A stretch of DNA of 64,000 bases from Peribacillus huizhouensis (GCF_014138605.1 NZ_JACJHX010000002.1:225899-289898), one strand, 5' to 3'; positions 17,323 to 26,257 are shown, counted from the stretch's first letter. The notes: generated by a model from the sequence alone, not told the origin. Made by a program: numbers and translations.

Positions 17323-17618
17323 CTTTTTTGAAGTGATAAGATGTGCGCGGAAAATCGTCTTTCGAAGTGCATCATCAATACTTATGTATAAATGAACAAG
17401 ATTAAGAGGATAACTGGCGTTTATATGATTACAAAAATCCGACTTGTTAATGAATGAACTTAAACGACCACCTGATTTAGCAGGTGGTCGTTTAAGATAC
17501 TTTCCATATTATAAAGCACCTTTTCCTTATTAAATTAGGCTGTTTTCGTAAACTTTGTTGTTTTTGATATGATAATATGAATTATATAAAGATACAAATC
17601 AGTAGGAGGAGGTTAGTT
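17323..17618 (+). terminator. lsrRK-cupin terminator (17460-17495) within the spacer
   Basis: A near-perfect 15-bp stem, TTAAACGACCACCTG/CAGGTGGTCGTTTAAG, at 17460-17495 ends the divergent lsrR operon. Further on, AGGCTGTTTTCGTAAACTTTGTTG (17527-17550) resembles a scattered Bacillus spacer repeat. Nothing else was seen in this ~300-base gap. Confidence 0.8.
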
Positions 17619-17783
17619 ATGTTCAAACGAATTTTGTCTTGCTCAGTGTGCGGAGGAGATATAAAAGACGGAGAAGAAATTTACGCAAAAATGGAAGCAC
17701 CTTCAAAGAAAGTTATGGTAGAGATTAAAGCATATTTAAAAGATAAAAGCGAAATAATTTGCAAAGATTGCTATGACAAATAG
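17619..17783 (+). CDS. Small zinc-ribbon protein
   Basis: A 54-residue protein starting at ATG 17619 behind AGGAGGAGG. CSVCGG near residue 7 and CKDC near the C-terminus form a likely zinc-binding pair of knuckles. Near-identical small Bacillus proteins have been labelled as iron-hydroxamate transporter substrate-binding proteins, which the size and motifs do not support. Function is unknown. It stands between the lsr locus and the metQ terminator, alone. Confidence 0.75.
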   Translation: MFKRILSCSVCGGDIKDGEEIYAKMEAPSKKVMVEIKAYLKDKSEIICKDCYDK

Positions 17784-18007
17784 TGGTGTTATTTTAGAAA
17801 TTATGACGATTTTAAAGAACTCTACGGTATCCGCAAAATACAACAAGCTACTACTTGCCTTACTGAAAAATGATAAATGATGGATCATTTTTTCTTGCAA
17901 GCTATATGCAGCTTTTCCTGTATGGCGGTCTAATAAAAATACAGTGTGACAAGTATGTAATATTTTTATGAAGCAAGACCACTCGGATCGTGCCAAACCT
18001 GAGGATC

Positions 18008-18039
18008 AAAAAGAAGCAGGAGAACGCCCCCCCTACTTC
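18008..18039 (-). terminator. Intrinsic terminator after metQ
   Basis: On the minus strand GAAGTAGG...CCTGCTTC forms a stem that begins at the metQ stop codon and is followed by TTTTTGATCC. It ends the S-box-controlled sulfur operon. Confidence 0.7.
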
Positions 18040-18848
18040 ATCCAATCTGGTTGATGGAATCCTTGAAACTCTTCTTCAATCACTTTCTTAAATTCTACGG
18101 ATTCTACTGCATCCTTGATGTCCTTCACAAATTGTTCATCTTTATTTTCCGTTAGAACCACGACACGATTAATGATATTTTCTGGCAGCTTATCCCTTAC
18201 AAGTGCCTTCGTTAAGTCCAGTCCTGCCGCGATGGCAAAATTCCCATTGATTGCTGCAAGGTCAACAGATTCTAGTGCTCTTGGCGATTGAGCGGCTTCG
18301 ATTGGTTTAAATTTAAGCTCTTTGGGGTTACTAATGACATCCTTTTCAGAGGCACGAAGAGGATCGGCATTACTGTCAAATTCGATTATGCCATTATCCT
18401 TTAACACCGTTAAGCCCCTTGCTAGATTGGTAGGATCATTTGCAAGTACAATGGTACTGCCTTTCTCAATCTCATCCAATGATTGATACTTATTAGAATA
18501 AATGCCGATGGGTGCTGTCGGTACCGTAATCACACTCGTTAATTCCATATCATTTTCTTTGGCGAACGCATTCATATATACCTCGTGCTGAAACAAGTTT
18601 GCATCCAGTGATCCGTTATCCAGTGCTGTATTTGGCTGTACGTAATCGTTGAATTCTTTCACGGTTACCTTATAGCCTTTTTCTTCCAAATAAGGCTTAA
18701 CTCCTTTTTCTAGCATATCACTGTACGGGATTGTCGCCCCCAGCACTAATTCTTTCTTTTCACCTGCGGAGGATGAACTACCCGAATTACAAGCAGATAA
18801 AGCACCTATGACAAGAATGAATAGTAAAACAAAAATTGGTTTTTTCAA
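18033..18848 (-). CDS. metQ: Methionine ABC transporter substrate-binding lipoprotein
   Basis: NlpA/MetQ-family receptor for methionine and its derivatives, 271 residues. It has a lipobox (IGALSAC) and the family segments VLGATIPYSDMLE, NTALDNGSLDANLFQHEVYM, PIGIYSNKY, VLANDPTNLARGL and AAINGNFA. The TTG at 18848, eight bases after AGGGGAG, fits better than the frame's earlier GTG inside that site. It is the last gene of the S-box-controlled cluster. It appears intact, but its permease and ATPase genes upstream are broken, so it may bind substrate without an import partner or serve another transporter. Confidence 0.93.
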   Translation of the reverse strand: MKKPIFVLLFILVIGALSACNSGSSSSAGEKKELVLGATIPYSDMLEKGVKPYLEEKGYKVTVKEFNDYVQPNTALDNGSLDANLFQHEVYMNAFAKENDMELTSVITVPTAPIGIYSNKYQSLDEIEKGSTIVLANDPTNLARGLTVLKDNGIIEFDSNADPLRASEKDVISNPKELKFKPIEAAQSPRALESVDLAAINGNFAIAAGLDLTKALVRDKLPENIINRVVVLTENKDEQFVKDIKDAVESVEFKKVIEEEFQGFHQPDWMK

Positions 18849-19426
18849 TTTGACCACTCCCCTGTTTTTAGCGTTTGTTTATTTTTCACGATATGCCCCC
18901 CTATATATTGGAATAGTTGCACTAAGACAACCACCAAAATGAGGGTTGTGTACATGATCGTATTATCATAACGATAGTACCCGTAACGAATAGCTAAATC
19001 CTCGATCCCCCACCCCAATGATTCCAACCATAGCGGAATAGCCGATTAAGCTAATGGCAGTCATGGTAAAGCCGGTCATCAATCCTGGCTTGGCTTCTGG
19101 AAGGATAATGTTTGTGATGATTAACCCGAAGCCCCGACAGCAACCGCAGCTTCGATGACTCCTTTATCAATTTCTCTTGCAGATGATTCTACTAATTCTG
19201 CAAAAAAAGGAATCCCCGCTACCGCTAGAGTCACCGACGCTGCTAATGGTCTAATGGTTGTATCCACGAGAAAATTTTTTAAATAACATTAAGAATACGA
19301 GCAGGATATACGGAATGGAACGGATTAGGTTGATCAGGATCTCAAAAACCTGTTTAATCCATATATTTTCTTAAAAAGTCCGTGATCCGTGATAAACAAA
19401 ACCATTCCTATAGATAAGCCCACCAG
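18845..19426 (-). pseudogene. metI: Broken methionine permease gene metI
   Basis: Pieces of MetI appear in several frames. LVGLSIGMVLFITDHGLFKK comes first, then an IRSIPYILLVFL-like stretch, TTIRPLAASVTLAVAGIPFF, EIDKGVIEAAVAVGAS and finally DLAIRYGYYRYDNTIMY with the C-terminal helix. At least three frameshifts interrupt them, at about 19325, 19130 and 19010. The first ~20 residues are absent, the remnant being joined directly to the start of metN. No functional permease can come from this gene. Confidence 0.85.
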
Positions 19427-19534
19427 AATCGCGATTATTTCTCCCTTCTCGATCGTAAGCGAAACGTCATCTACACCCACAATCGTTTACTTTTTACCCC
19501 TAAATTCCTTCTTAATGTGCTTCAACTCAATCAT
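19427..19534 (-). pseudogene. metN: N-terminal stub of the methionine transporter ATPase gene metN
   Basis: From ATG 19534 the frame reads MIELKHIKKEFRGKK, a stop, then TIVGVDDVSLTIEKGEI, a typical MetN start that breaks off just before the Walker A loop. The next bases are already metI, so about 300 codons of metN and the start of metI have been deleted in one event. It follows the flavin monooxygenase gene by 26 bases. Confidence 0.82.
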
Positions 19535-19560
19535 CCGGCTATTCCACTCCGCTCCTATTT

Positions 19561-20949
19561 TTACCGCTCGGTAAGGACACGTCTGTACTGGCTCCCAGGA
19601 TGGTCATCCGGCAAAATACTTTTCCCCCTAGGAAATAACTTTTCTCGCAATGTACCTGATTGATACTGCTTCTTATATAATCCACGCTCTTGCAAGATTG
19701 GAATCACTAACTCAATAAAGGATTCCAAATCACCAGGCGTCACCAAATGGTTTAAATTGAAGCCGTCTACTCCTGATTCTTCAAATTGACGTTGTATAGC
19801 GTCCGCAACCTCTGATGGGTTCCCAACAATAATTTGGGTTCGATCTAATGACTCGAATCGTTTAAGTGCTTCACCAACAGATAATTTCTTCGGTGCATCC
19901 TTCGTTAAAGTAGCTGCTTTATAATGGCCGCCTTCCGTCGATTTCTTATATTCAAACGGCTCATTCGGATCCACGCCCTCAAACTCGGCAATGTCATAAC
20001 CGCTAGCTCCGAACTGTGCTTTAGCAGCATCTGAACTCCATACTTTGTTATATTCCTCGAACTTCTGCCAAGCCTCTTCCGTCGTTTCGGCAACAATAAC
20101 ACTCAGAAAAGAAATGATTTTAATATTATCTGGATTACGACCATGCTTTTGTGCTCGCTGTCTAATATCCTCTGTGTAAAAACGAATTCTCTCAGGTGTG
20201 GGACCGCCTACAAATATACACTCTGCATGTTTGGCTGCGAATTCCCTGCCGCGTTCCGATGTTCCCGCTTGATAAATGACAGGCGTTCGCTGAATGGAAG
20301 GTTCAGATAAATGAGGCCCTTCCACTTTAAAATAGGTGCCTTCATGATTGATTTCATGTACTTTTTCGGGATCTACCAATGTATTCGTTTCCACATTTTC
20401 AATCATGGCATTGTCTTCCCAGCTTTGCTCCCAGAGTTTATAAGACACCTCAAGGAACTCATCGGCTTTATTGTATCGTTCATCATGTTTGATCATATCT
20501 GGTAACCCAAAGTTTCTGGCTGCATTTGGGAGATAAGAAGTCACAACATTCCATGCAATTCTTCCCTTTGTCAAATGATCTAAAGTAGAAAAACGTCTAG
20601 CATTTCCAAATGGGGGTTCATAGGTCGTACTAACTGTGATTGCGAATGACAAATTTTCTGTTACACTGGCCATCGCAGAAATGAGCAGCGATGCATCGTT
20701 CACTGGCACCTGTAAGCCATCTCGAATGGAAGGATCTTTACTCTTCTGATAAATATCATAAATGCCAAGGACATCTGCAAAAAAAATCGCATCAAACATG
20801 CCTCGCTCCAATAGCTTTGCTAATTCAATCCAGTAGTCCAAATCCTTGTACCTGCGATGACGCTTATTGTCTGGATGCTTCCAAAGCCCATGGGAATTGT
20901 GCATCGAACTGCTCATTTCAAAAGCATTTAAAATGATTTGTTTAGTCAA
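19561..20949 (-). CDS. NtaA/SnaA/DszA-type FMN-dependent monooxygenase
   Basis: A 462-residue luciferase-like flavin monooxygenase of the nitrilotriacetate/sulfone monooxygenase group. Seen: LNAFEMSSSMHNSHGLWKHP, the barrel segments FDAIFFADVLGIY, NLSFAITVSTTYEPPF, RFSTLDHLTKGRIAWNVVTS, VIYQAGTSERGREFAAKHAE and VDGFNLNHLVTPGDLESF. Start TTG 20949 is chosen because GGGGAGG lies 7 bases in front; the ATG at 20967 lies upstream of that site. Such enzymes use reduced FMN to open C-S or C-N bonds. An S-box leader and downstream methionine transporter genes suggest salvage of organosulfur compounds. Confidence 0.9.
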   Translation of the reverse strand: MTKQIILNAFEMSSSMHNSHGLWKHPDNKRHRRYKDLDYWIELAKLLERGMFDAIFFADVLGIYDIYQKSKDPSIRDGLQVPVNDASLLISAMASVTENLSFAITVSTTYEPPFGNARRFSTLDHLTKGRIAWNVVTSYLPNAARNFGLPDMIKHDERYNKADEFLEVSYKLWEQSWEDNAMIENVETNTLVDPEKVHEINHEGTYFKVEGPHLSEPSIQRTPVIYQAGTSERGREFAAKHAECIFVGGPTPERIRFYTEDIRQRAQKHGRNPDNIKIISFLSVIVAETTEEAWQKFEEYNKVWSSDAAKAQFGASGYDIAEFEGVDPNEPFEYKKSTEGGHYKAATLTKDAPKKLSVGEALKRFESLDRTQIIVGNPSEVADAIQRQFEESGVDGFNLNHLVTPGDLESFIELVIPILQERGLYKKQYQSGTLREKLFPRGKSILPDDHPGSQYRRVLTER

Positions 20950-21041
20950 TTTTTTTCCTCCCCGCATTATATAATTTTTCTTATCCGTAAACTCGGATTA
21001 AAAGAAATCAAATAGGTTTCTCAGACTCCATTCAAAGTCAT

Positions 21042-21211
21042 AAAAAACCCCCTTCTTTTACAAGAAAAGAAGGGGATTGATTACCATACGAAAGCATACA
21101 TCCCTTCTTATCTTTCAAGCATTTCGCTCGATGGAATTGGCACAGTACTAAACTAGTCTGTTGCCGAGGTTTCACAGGGCCAGTCCCTCCACCTCTCTAG
21201 ATAAGAAAAAC
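21042..21211 (-). promoter_or_regulatory. SAM-I (S-box) riboswitch with terminator
   Basis: On the minus strand the canonical S-box core is present: CTTATCTAGAGAGGTGGAGG, GACTGGCCCTGTGAAACC, CGGCAAC, and the closing P1 strand AAGATAAGAAGGG. An intrinsic terminator follows (CCCCTTCTTTT/AAAAGAAGGGG at about 21048-21074, then TTTTTT). SAM binding should favour termination before the flavin monooxygenase-metNIQ transcript. Confidence 0.95.
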
Positions 21212-21234
21212 ATTTTCATTCAGCTATTTACAAA

Positions 21235-21263
21235 AATATACATGAAGATTAAAATTATGTCAA
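21235..21263 (-). promoter_or_regulatory. Sigma-A promoter for the minus-strand S-box operon
   Basis: TTGACA (21258-21263) and TATATT (21235-21240) on the minus strand, separated by 17 bases, end about 25 bases before the riboswitch begins. Confidence 0.7.
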
Positions 21264-21319
21264 ATTATTTTTAACAATTAAAACAATAATTATATTATGA
21301 ATTTTTCATCACTTTAGTA

Positions 21320-21348
21320 TTGACAATTATTAGAATTCCATTTAATGT
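21320..21348 (+). promoter_or_regulatory. Probable sigma-A promoter for the plus-strand S-box gene
   Basis: TTGACA at 21320-21325 with TTTAAT (21341-21346, 15-base spacing) or TAATGT (21343-21348, 17-base spacing) as the -10. It lies about 30 bases before the second riboswitch. The -35 is perfect; the -10 is uncertain. Confidence 0.5.
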
Positions 21349-21376
21349 GAGGCTATCAAATAGAATACGTAACAAA

Positions 21377-21547
21377 TTCTTATCAAGAGTCAGGGGAGGA
21401 AGTGGTCCTACGATCCTGCAGCAACCATTTATCCAAAGTGATAAGTAAAGGTGCTAATTCCAGCAGACAGTTCCAATGTCTGGCAGATGAGAAAGAGCAG
21501 CTAAGAAACAAAGTCCTCTTTCGTCAGCGAATGAGGACTTTTTTGAT
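21377..21547 (+). promoter_or_regulatory. SAM-I (S-box) riboswitch with terminator
   Basis: TTCTTATCAAGAG opens the aptamer, followed by GAGGAAGTGGTCCTACGATCC, GCAGCAACC, AAGGTGCTAATTCCAGCAGA and the closing TGGCAGATGAGAAAG. This is a diverged but recognisable S-box. A terminator hairpin AAAGTCCTC/GAGGACTTTTTT follows at 21510-21547. It should control the acyl-CoA-dehydrogenase-like gene 25 bases further on. Confidence 0.85.
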
Positions 21548-21571
21548 GTTAAGAAAATGGAGGCAAATGTT

Positions 21572-22729
21572 ATGACCATTGTTCATCAGCAAATACCCGT
21601 CAACAAAACGCAAGAAGAACGAATAAAACAAGCAAAAGTATTAGCAGATATCTTTAAAAAAAGAGCAGCTAAAATCGACAGAGAGGGCGAATTCCCTTAT
21701 GAAAACTTTGAATATTTAAAGGAACAGGGCTTCTTAGCACTCACTGTTCCGAAAGAATACGGTGGTGCTGGAATTGATTTATATGAATTTCTATTGATTC
21801 AGGAAATCATCGCACAAGGAGATGCACCAACCGCTCTTTCCCTTGGCTGGCATCTAGGCTGCATCCTTGAGGCAGCCGAAAGAAGACACTGGAAAGAAGA
21901 AAGCTTTGCCAAGCTGTGTCAGTGGATTGTTCATGACAACGCCCTGATCAATTTGGCACAATCCGAACGCGCAACGGGGAGCCCTTCCAGAGGAGGGATT
22001 CCAACCACTACTGCCATCAAAGAAGGTAACGGGTGGCGAATCAATGGCGTTAAATCCTTTACCTCCATGGCCGTCGCACTCGATTATTCAATCGTCTCTG
22101 TAGATGTCAATCAAACTGGCAAGAAAGGATTTGTCCTTGTTGATCATAAGCTGGAAGGTGTATCTGTGGAAGAAACATGGGATAGTATTTCGATGCGGGG
22201 CACTAGGAGTGATGATCTGATTTTAGATCAAGTCTGGGTAGAATCAGATGCATTATTGGTACAAGAAGAGCTTAATCAACCCCATCCGAATGGCTGGTAT
22301 CTTCAAGTACCTGCTGTGTACATTGGAATCGCCCTTTCTGCAAAAGAGTATGCTGTATCTTTCGCATCTACCTATCGTCCTAGTACACTGCCAGGTCCAA
22401 TTAGTGATGTACCGGACGTAAGAAGAAAAATAGGAAAAATGGAACTAGAATTATTTAACGCTCGGGAAGTGTTATTTTCTGTTGCAAGAAAATGGATTGA
22501 ATACCCTGAGAAACGGGCGTACATGGGTTCAGAACTAGCCGCCGTGAAATATATCGCAACAAACAGCGCGAATAGAGTCGTAGATTTAGCGATGAGAATT
22601 GTTGGAGCAAGAAGCCTTTCTGCCGAATCCCCCCTACAGCGCCACTTCCGGGATGTTCGTGCAGGTCTTCATAACCCGCCGACAGATGATGCGATTGTCT
22701 ACAGCCTAGCCAAAACTGTGTTAGATTGA
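21572..22729 (+). CDS. Acyl-CoA dehydrogenase-fold flavin monooxygenase (DszC/SfnB-like)
   Basis: A 385-residue acyl-CoA dehydrogenase-fold protein. It contains LTVPKEYGGAGIDLYEF, IVHDNALINLAQSERATGSPS, the flavin-binding WRINGVKSFTSMA and RIVGARSLS near the C-terminus. Members under S-box control (DszC/SfnB group) are usually FMN-dependent oxygenases acting on organosulfur compounds rather than fatty acyl-CoA. ATG 21572 has GGAGG 8 bases upstream, better placed than the ATG at 21557. Together with the divergent NtaA-type enzyme it suggests a sulfur-salvage pair; the substrate is not visible. Confidence 0.88.
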   Translation: MTIVHQQIPVNKTQEERIKQAKVLADIFKKRAAKIDREGEFPYENFEYLKEQGFLALTVPKEYGGAGIDLYEFLLIQEIIAQGDAPTALSLGWHLGCILEAAERRHWKEESFAKLCQWIVHDNALINLAQSERATGSPSRGGIPTTTAIKEGNGWRINGVKSFTSMAVALDYSIVSVDVNQTGKKGFVLVDHKLEGVSVEETWDSISMRGTRSDDLILDQVWVESDALLVQEELNQPHPNGWYLQVPAVYIGIALSAKEYAVSFASTYRPSTLPGPISDVPDVRRKIGKMELELFNAREVLFSVARKWIEYPEKRAYMGSELAAVKYIATNSANRVVDLAMRIVGARSLSAESPLQRHFRDVRAGLHNPPTDDAIVYSLAKTVLD

Positions 22730-22736
22730 AGAAGCT

Positions 22737-22880
22737 AGGGGACGGTTCTCATGTCTCCCTTCCCCTATGCTTTCAAAATTTTTGCAGCCTGGCGTTGTGA
22801 TACCTCTTCGATTACTTTTACTTTTGCAACACTTGATTTCTTTTTAACTGAGGCGAATTCTTTACTTGTACTGTAAATAA
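22737..22880 (-). mobile_element. Tail of a REP-associated (RAYT) transposase with REP-like motif
   Basis: Minus-strand frame ending at 22765 reads KEFASVKKKSSVAKVKVIEE then VSQRQAAKILKA. This resembles the C-terminal helix-turn-helix tail of Bacillus RAYT (Y1-type) transposases. Next to it, AGGGGACGGTTCTCATGTCTCCC (22737-22759) resembles the short repeat these enzymes use. Only about 35 codons remain. The match is short, so this is a moderate call. Confidence 0.5.
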
Positions 22881-22915
22881 AAAAACAAAAGATGCCCCAT
22901 TCGGTGCACCTCTTA
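22878..22915 (-). terminator. Intrinsic terminator after the HIT gene
   Basis: On the minus strand AAGAGGTGC and GGCATCTTTT form a stem with G-U pairs, followed by TTTTTTT. It lies about 30 bases after the HIT gene stop. Confidence 0.7.
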
Positions 22916-22944
22916 TTTTACAAATTTCTTCTCAACGTTTGTTG

Positions 22945-23367
22945 TTAGAGATATTTTTTAATGCTTGTGATCATTTCCTTATATTCTTCTTCTTTTAAGT
23001 ATGTTTTACCTGGGTTCATTTCAAAGGTGGAACCCCATTCTTCTTTATCTTCATACTTAGGGACGATATGCATATGCAGATGATGCATTTTATCACCATA
23101 TGCCCCATAATTAAGCTTATTTGGTTGGAAAGCTTTGTCCAAAGCCTCTCCTACTTTTTTTACATCATTCATAAATGCCGCCAATTCATCTTGATCGAGC
23201 TGAAAAAGTTCTTTTACATGATCCTTATACACGACATTACATCTGCCCGTATACGTCTGCTCTTTAAATAGAAAAACAGTAGAAACATCCAACTGACAGA
23301 TTTCAATCATTAAGTTGTCGCGACTTTCATCCTCCATGCAATACATACAATCTTTATTACGCTCCAT
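22945..23367 (-). CDS. HIT-family nucleotide-binding protein
   Basis: A 140-residue HIT-domain protein, probably a nucleotide phosphoamide or dinucleoside polyphosphate hydrolase in the cytosol. The histidine triad is seen as MHHLHMHIVPKY near residue 97. The N-terminal CMYC could bind zinc with a second pair, as in some bacterial HIT proteins. Start at ATG 23367, one codon after a possible GTG; GAGGACCTGAGGG lies just upstream. It is monocistronic between non-coding regions, with its own terminator. Substrate is unknown. Confidence 0.88.
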   Translation of the reverse strand: MERNKDCMYCMEDESRDNLMIEICQLDVSTVFLFKEQTYTGRCNVVYKDHVKELFQLDQDELAAFMNDVKKVGEALDKAFQPNKLNYGAYGDKMHHLHMHIVPKYEDKEEWGSTFEMNPGKTYLKEEEYKEMITSIKKYL

Positions 23368-23483
23368 CACCCTCAGGTCCTCTCATGTTAGAAAATTCTA
23401 GACTTTCTAATTATATCACTATCATTTTCCTTTTGTGTTTTTTTATTAGTAAGGTTCATTTGGAAGCCAGGATTAACTTCTAT

Positions 23484-23615
23484 TTAATGGAGCGATTTTC
23501 TCTGAACTTCGAATAAATCTATAACTTTTTGCTCGAACAAATCTTCAAGTGCCTCTGTTCCTTCCTTCTCAACAAATAACATATGCAACTTCTTAAATGC
23601 AAAGTGGCGGTTCTT
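23484..23615 (-). pseudogene. Gene remnant of unrecognised family
   Basis: An open minus-strand stretch, preceded by a stop, reads AFKKLHMLFVEKEGTEALED then LFEQKVIDLFEVQRKSLH. Composition and helix-like pattern suggest genuine protein, but there is no ribosome binding site. It is likely the tail of a lost gene. Confidence 0.3.
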
Positions 23616-23736
23616 TTAGCATAATTATATATGTACAAGCTTTTGGTAATCGAGGTCACATCTATAAATATTAACAAGGCAAGATTATTTTAAAAAAGAC
23701 CTTTCTGAATGAAAGTGCCCCTCTGTCAAATAGACT

Positions 23737-23897
23737 TTAAGCCTGAACCCTATTTTTAAATAGCTCAGACTGTTTCTTATTTTGACGTGTTTCTTCTATT
23801 ATACACGGATACTTTGTAAATCTCTTTTGACTACTTTTTAACCCTAATTCTTTCACGCCTTTATCAGCGTCATTCCTATCATGTGGACTGAAAAGGT
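23737..23897 (-). pseudogene. Short gene remnant after the GGDEF-EAL gene
   Basis: The minus-strand frame reads HDRNDADKGVKELGLKSSQ and ends KKQSELFKNRVQA at 23737. It has no own start or ribosome binding site, and lies after the GGDEF-EAL terminator hairpin. It is probably debris; the family is not recognised. Confidence 0.25.
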
Positions 23898-23917
23898 GCA
23901 AGCGAACCGCCGCTTGC
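23898..23917 (-). terminator. Hairpin at the GGDEF-EAL gene end
   Basis: GCAAGCG/CGCTTGC stem directly at the stop codon, followed on the minus strand by ACCTTTTC. The T run is short, so termination strength is uncertain. Confidence 0.5.
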
Positions 23918-26245
23918 TTACAGTAATTTTTCAAAATCCTCCACACATACTGGGCGACTGAACAAGTACCCTTGAAACTCATCGCATTGTATTTCTTCTA
24001 GAAATGATTTTTGAATGTTATTCTCTACACCTTCAGCAATTACTTGGAAGTTCAAGCTTTTCGCCATCAGGACAATCAATTTCACAATGGCTGCATCTTT
24101 TTCGCTATTCTCTAAAGCAGAAATGAAGGAACGGTCTATTTTTAGGCGATCAATTTGAAATTGGCTTAAATAATGGAGCGATGAATAACCTGTTCCGAAA
24201 TCATCCATGGCTATTTTAAAGCCCATTTGTTTTAACAAGTTTAATTTAGCTATGTTACTCTCAATTGGACCCATCGCGATACTTTCAGTAATTTCTAACT
24301 CGATTTGATTTGGATCGGCTCCGGTTTCTTTGATAATCTTTGAGATCATTTCAATAAAATTATTTTGCTGAAATTGTAAGGAAGAGATATTCACGGCAAT
24401 TCTTAATTGAGTAAACCCTTTTTGACTCCAAAAAGCGGACTGCTCACATGCTTTCCGTAAAACTCTTTCTCCAATTGGCAAGATTAGTCCCATTTCTTCG
24501 GCAATTGGAATAAAATCTGATGGAGGTACCAGCCCATAGCCAGGTCTATTCCAACGTATCAATGCTTCTGCACCAACGATTTCTTGATTGATCAAGGAGA
24601 TCTGTGGCTGGTAGTATAAGATAAATTCGTCCCGCTCTAGAGCCTTTCTTAATGAAGTTTCTAACTTTATCGTCGATTCCATGCTCATTGAACCATTGTA
24701 AATTTCACAATCATTTTTTCCTTTTTCCTTTACTTTGTACATGGCCGTATCTGCTGCCATCATTAGAGCATCTAAGTCATCCCCATGATCAGGAAAAATA
24801 GACACCCCAATACTTGGAGTAATATTAAGTTCAACACCCTTAATATAATAGGTCTCTCTTAAGGTAGCTAATAGAGATCCTGAGATGGCTTCTATCTCAT
24901 CGATATTTGTATTTTCGATTAATAATGCAAATTCATCCCCGCCTAGTCGACAAACAAATTGATCTTGATTTAGACAACTGATTAATCTGCTTCCTACTTC
25001 TTTTAATAAAAGATCACCATAGGAATGTCCAAGACTGTCATTAATTTGTTTAAAGCGGTCCAAGTCAAGCATCATAAATGCCATTCGCTGTTGCAACTCA
25101 TCCGAATTGCTGATCGCTTGTGAAAGTCTTTTCTCCATAAATCTACGATTCGGTAACCCAGTAACGACGTCATGTAAAGCGATATATTCCATTGAATTTA
25201 GCGTTTCTACTAGTTTATCCGTTCTTTCCTTGACCTTCCCTTCAAGGTCTTCATTTAATTGATTTAAATCGTTCACTAATTTATCATTTTCTAACAAAGT
25301 GAGGATTTGTCTCAAAATGGCTAATAATATGGTTAAAAACAGACCTAGTACAACAGGATGAGCTTTGTACAACAAGGAAATGAAATAAATGGAAAGGATA
25401 AGAACACCCAAGTAAGGAGTAATAATTTTTAAAAAGTGACTTTTATTTTTTCTTTTTTGATTGATGCTAGTCTCTTTCTTTGGAGAGGGAACATAATGGA
25501 TTCCAGCTAAACCTATTAAGAGAATGGATAGAATCCATAATGGTTCATTGATACTTCCTACAGAGTATATATTCATCACCTTTAAATAGATAAAAATACT
25601 ATCTGCAATAATCTGTGTTAAAAAACCAGAAACGAAAAGGAATCTTGTCATTTTAGAGAAAATGCTACCTGATGCGAAAAAAACACTTAAAACCCCTACG
25701 AATACACCTAAATCTAAAATTGGATATAGTAACTCCGCGATATTTACCATCATATTGGTATGTTGATGGATCAGTGGATTAATTAAAAAGATCCAACTAA
25801 ATGTAGTGGCTGCCGTCATAACGATTAACAAATCAAGAAAGAACCGAATAGTGAGCAAATGGCTTTTTATTTTATTCAAGATAATCAGGAGTGCGATAAA
25901 ATAGAAGCCATTTTGCAAGATCCAAAATCTCTCAGAGATCGTATTGGACGCTCCATCAAGATTAAGAATAAATGCATTGTAACTCCAAATCAACGTTCCA
26001 ATTAGATAACTCAGAATTCCCAACCCAAGAAATAACCAAAAACTTTTTGAAGTCTTAATAAAAGTATAAATCAGCCATCCAATGGATGTAAGACAAGCAA
26101 TGATTTGAAACGACACTGCACCCCAATCTAATAATGGCGGATTGTTTTGAAACATGATATTCCAAAGAAAATTAGAAAGAATAAAAAGCGCGATGAAAGT
26201 ATAAGCCAATTTCCTGGTTTTAAGACTGTCCATTTGTTTCTCCAT
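23918..26245 (-). CDS. Membrane GGDEF-EAL cyclic-di-GMP enzyme
   Basis: A 775-residue protein with an N-terminal membrane sensor of about nine hydrophobic helices (residues ~13-320), a short coiled segment, a GGDEF domain (RLGGDEF near 433-439) and an EAL domain (EALIRW near 560). The EAL domain keeps the catalytic set seen in active phosphodiesterases: AVNISSLQF, ELEITESIA, DDFGTGYSSL, KIDRSFI and AEGVE. The GGDEF motif is intact but the RxxD inhibitory site is LNQD, so product inhibition is probably lost. It follows the GNAT-like gene by 12 bases; a start at ATG 26233 behind GGAGAAAC is also possible. Confidence 0.93.
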   Translation of the reverse strand: MEKQMDSLKTRKLAYTFIALFILSNFLWNIMFQNNPPLLDWGAVSFQIIACLTSIGWLIYTFIKTSKSFWLFLGLGILSYLIGTLIWSYNAFILNLDGASNTISERFWILQNGFYFIALLIILNKIKSHLLTIRFFLDLLIVMTAATTFSWIFLINPLIHQHTNMMVNIAELLYPILDLGVFVGVLSVFFASGSIFSKMTRFLFVSGFLTQIIADSIFIYLKVMNIYSVGSINEPLWILSILLIGLAGIHYVPSPKKETSINQKRKNKSHFLKIITPYLGVLILSIYFISLLYKAHPVVLGLFLTILLAILRQILTLLENDKLVNDLNQLNEDLEGKVKERTDKLVETLNSMEYIALHDVVTGLPNRRFMEKRLSQAISNSDELQQRMAFMMLDLDRFKQINDSLGHSYGDLLLKEVGSRLISCLNQDQFVCRLGGDEFALLIENTNIDEIEAISGSLLATLRETYYIKGVELNITPSIGVSIFPDHGDDLDALMMAADTAMYKVKEKGKNDCEIYNGSMSMESTIKLETSLRKALERDEFILYYQPQISLINQEIVGAEALIRWNRPGYGLVPPSDFIPIAEEMGLILPIGERVLRKACEQSAFWSQKGFTQLRIAVNISSLQFQQNNFIEMISKIIKETGADPNQIELEITESIAMGPIESNIAKLNLLKQMGFKIAMDDFGTGYSSLHYLSQFQIDRLKIDRSFISALENSEKDAAIVKLIVLMAKSLNFQVIAEGVENNIQKSFLEEIQCDEFQGYLFSRPVCVEDFEKLL

Positions 26246-26257
26246 TCTGGCTTTGCA

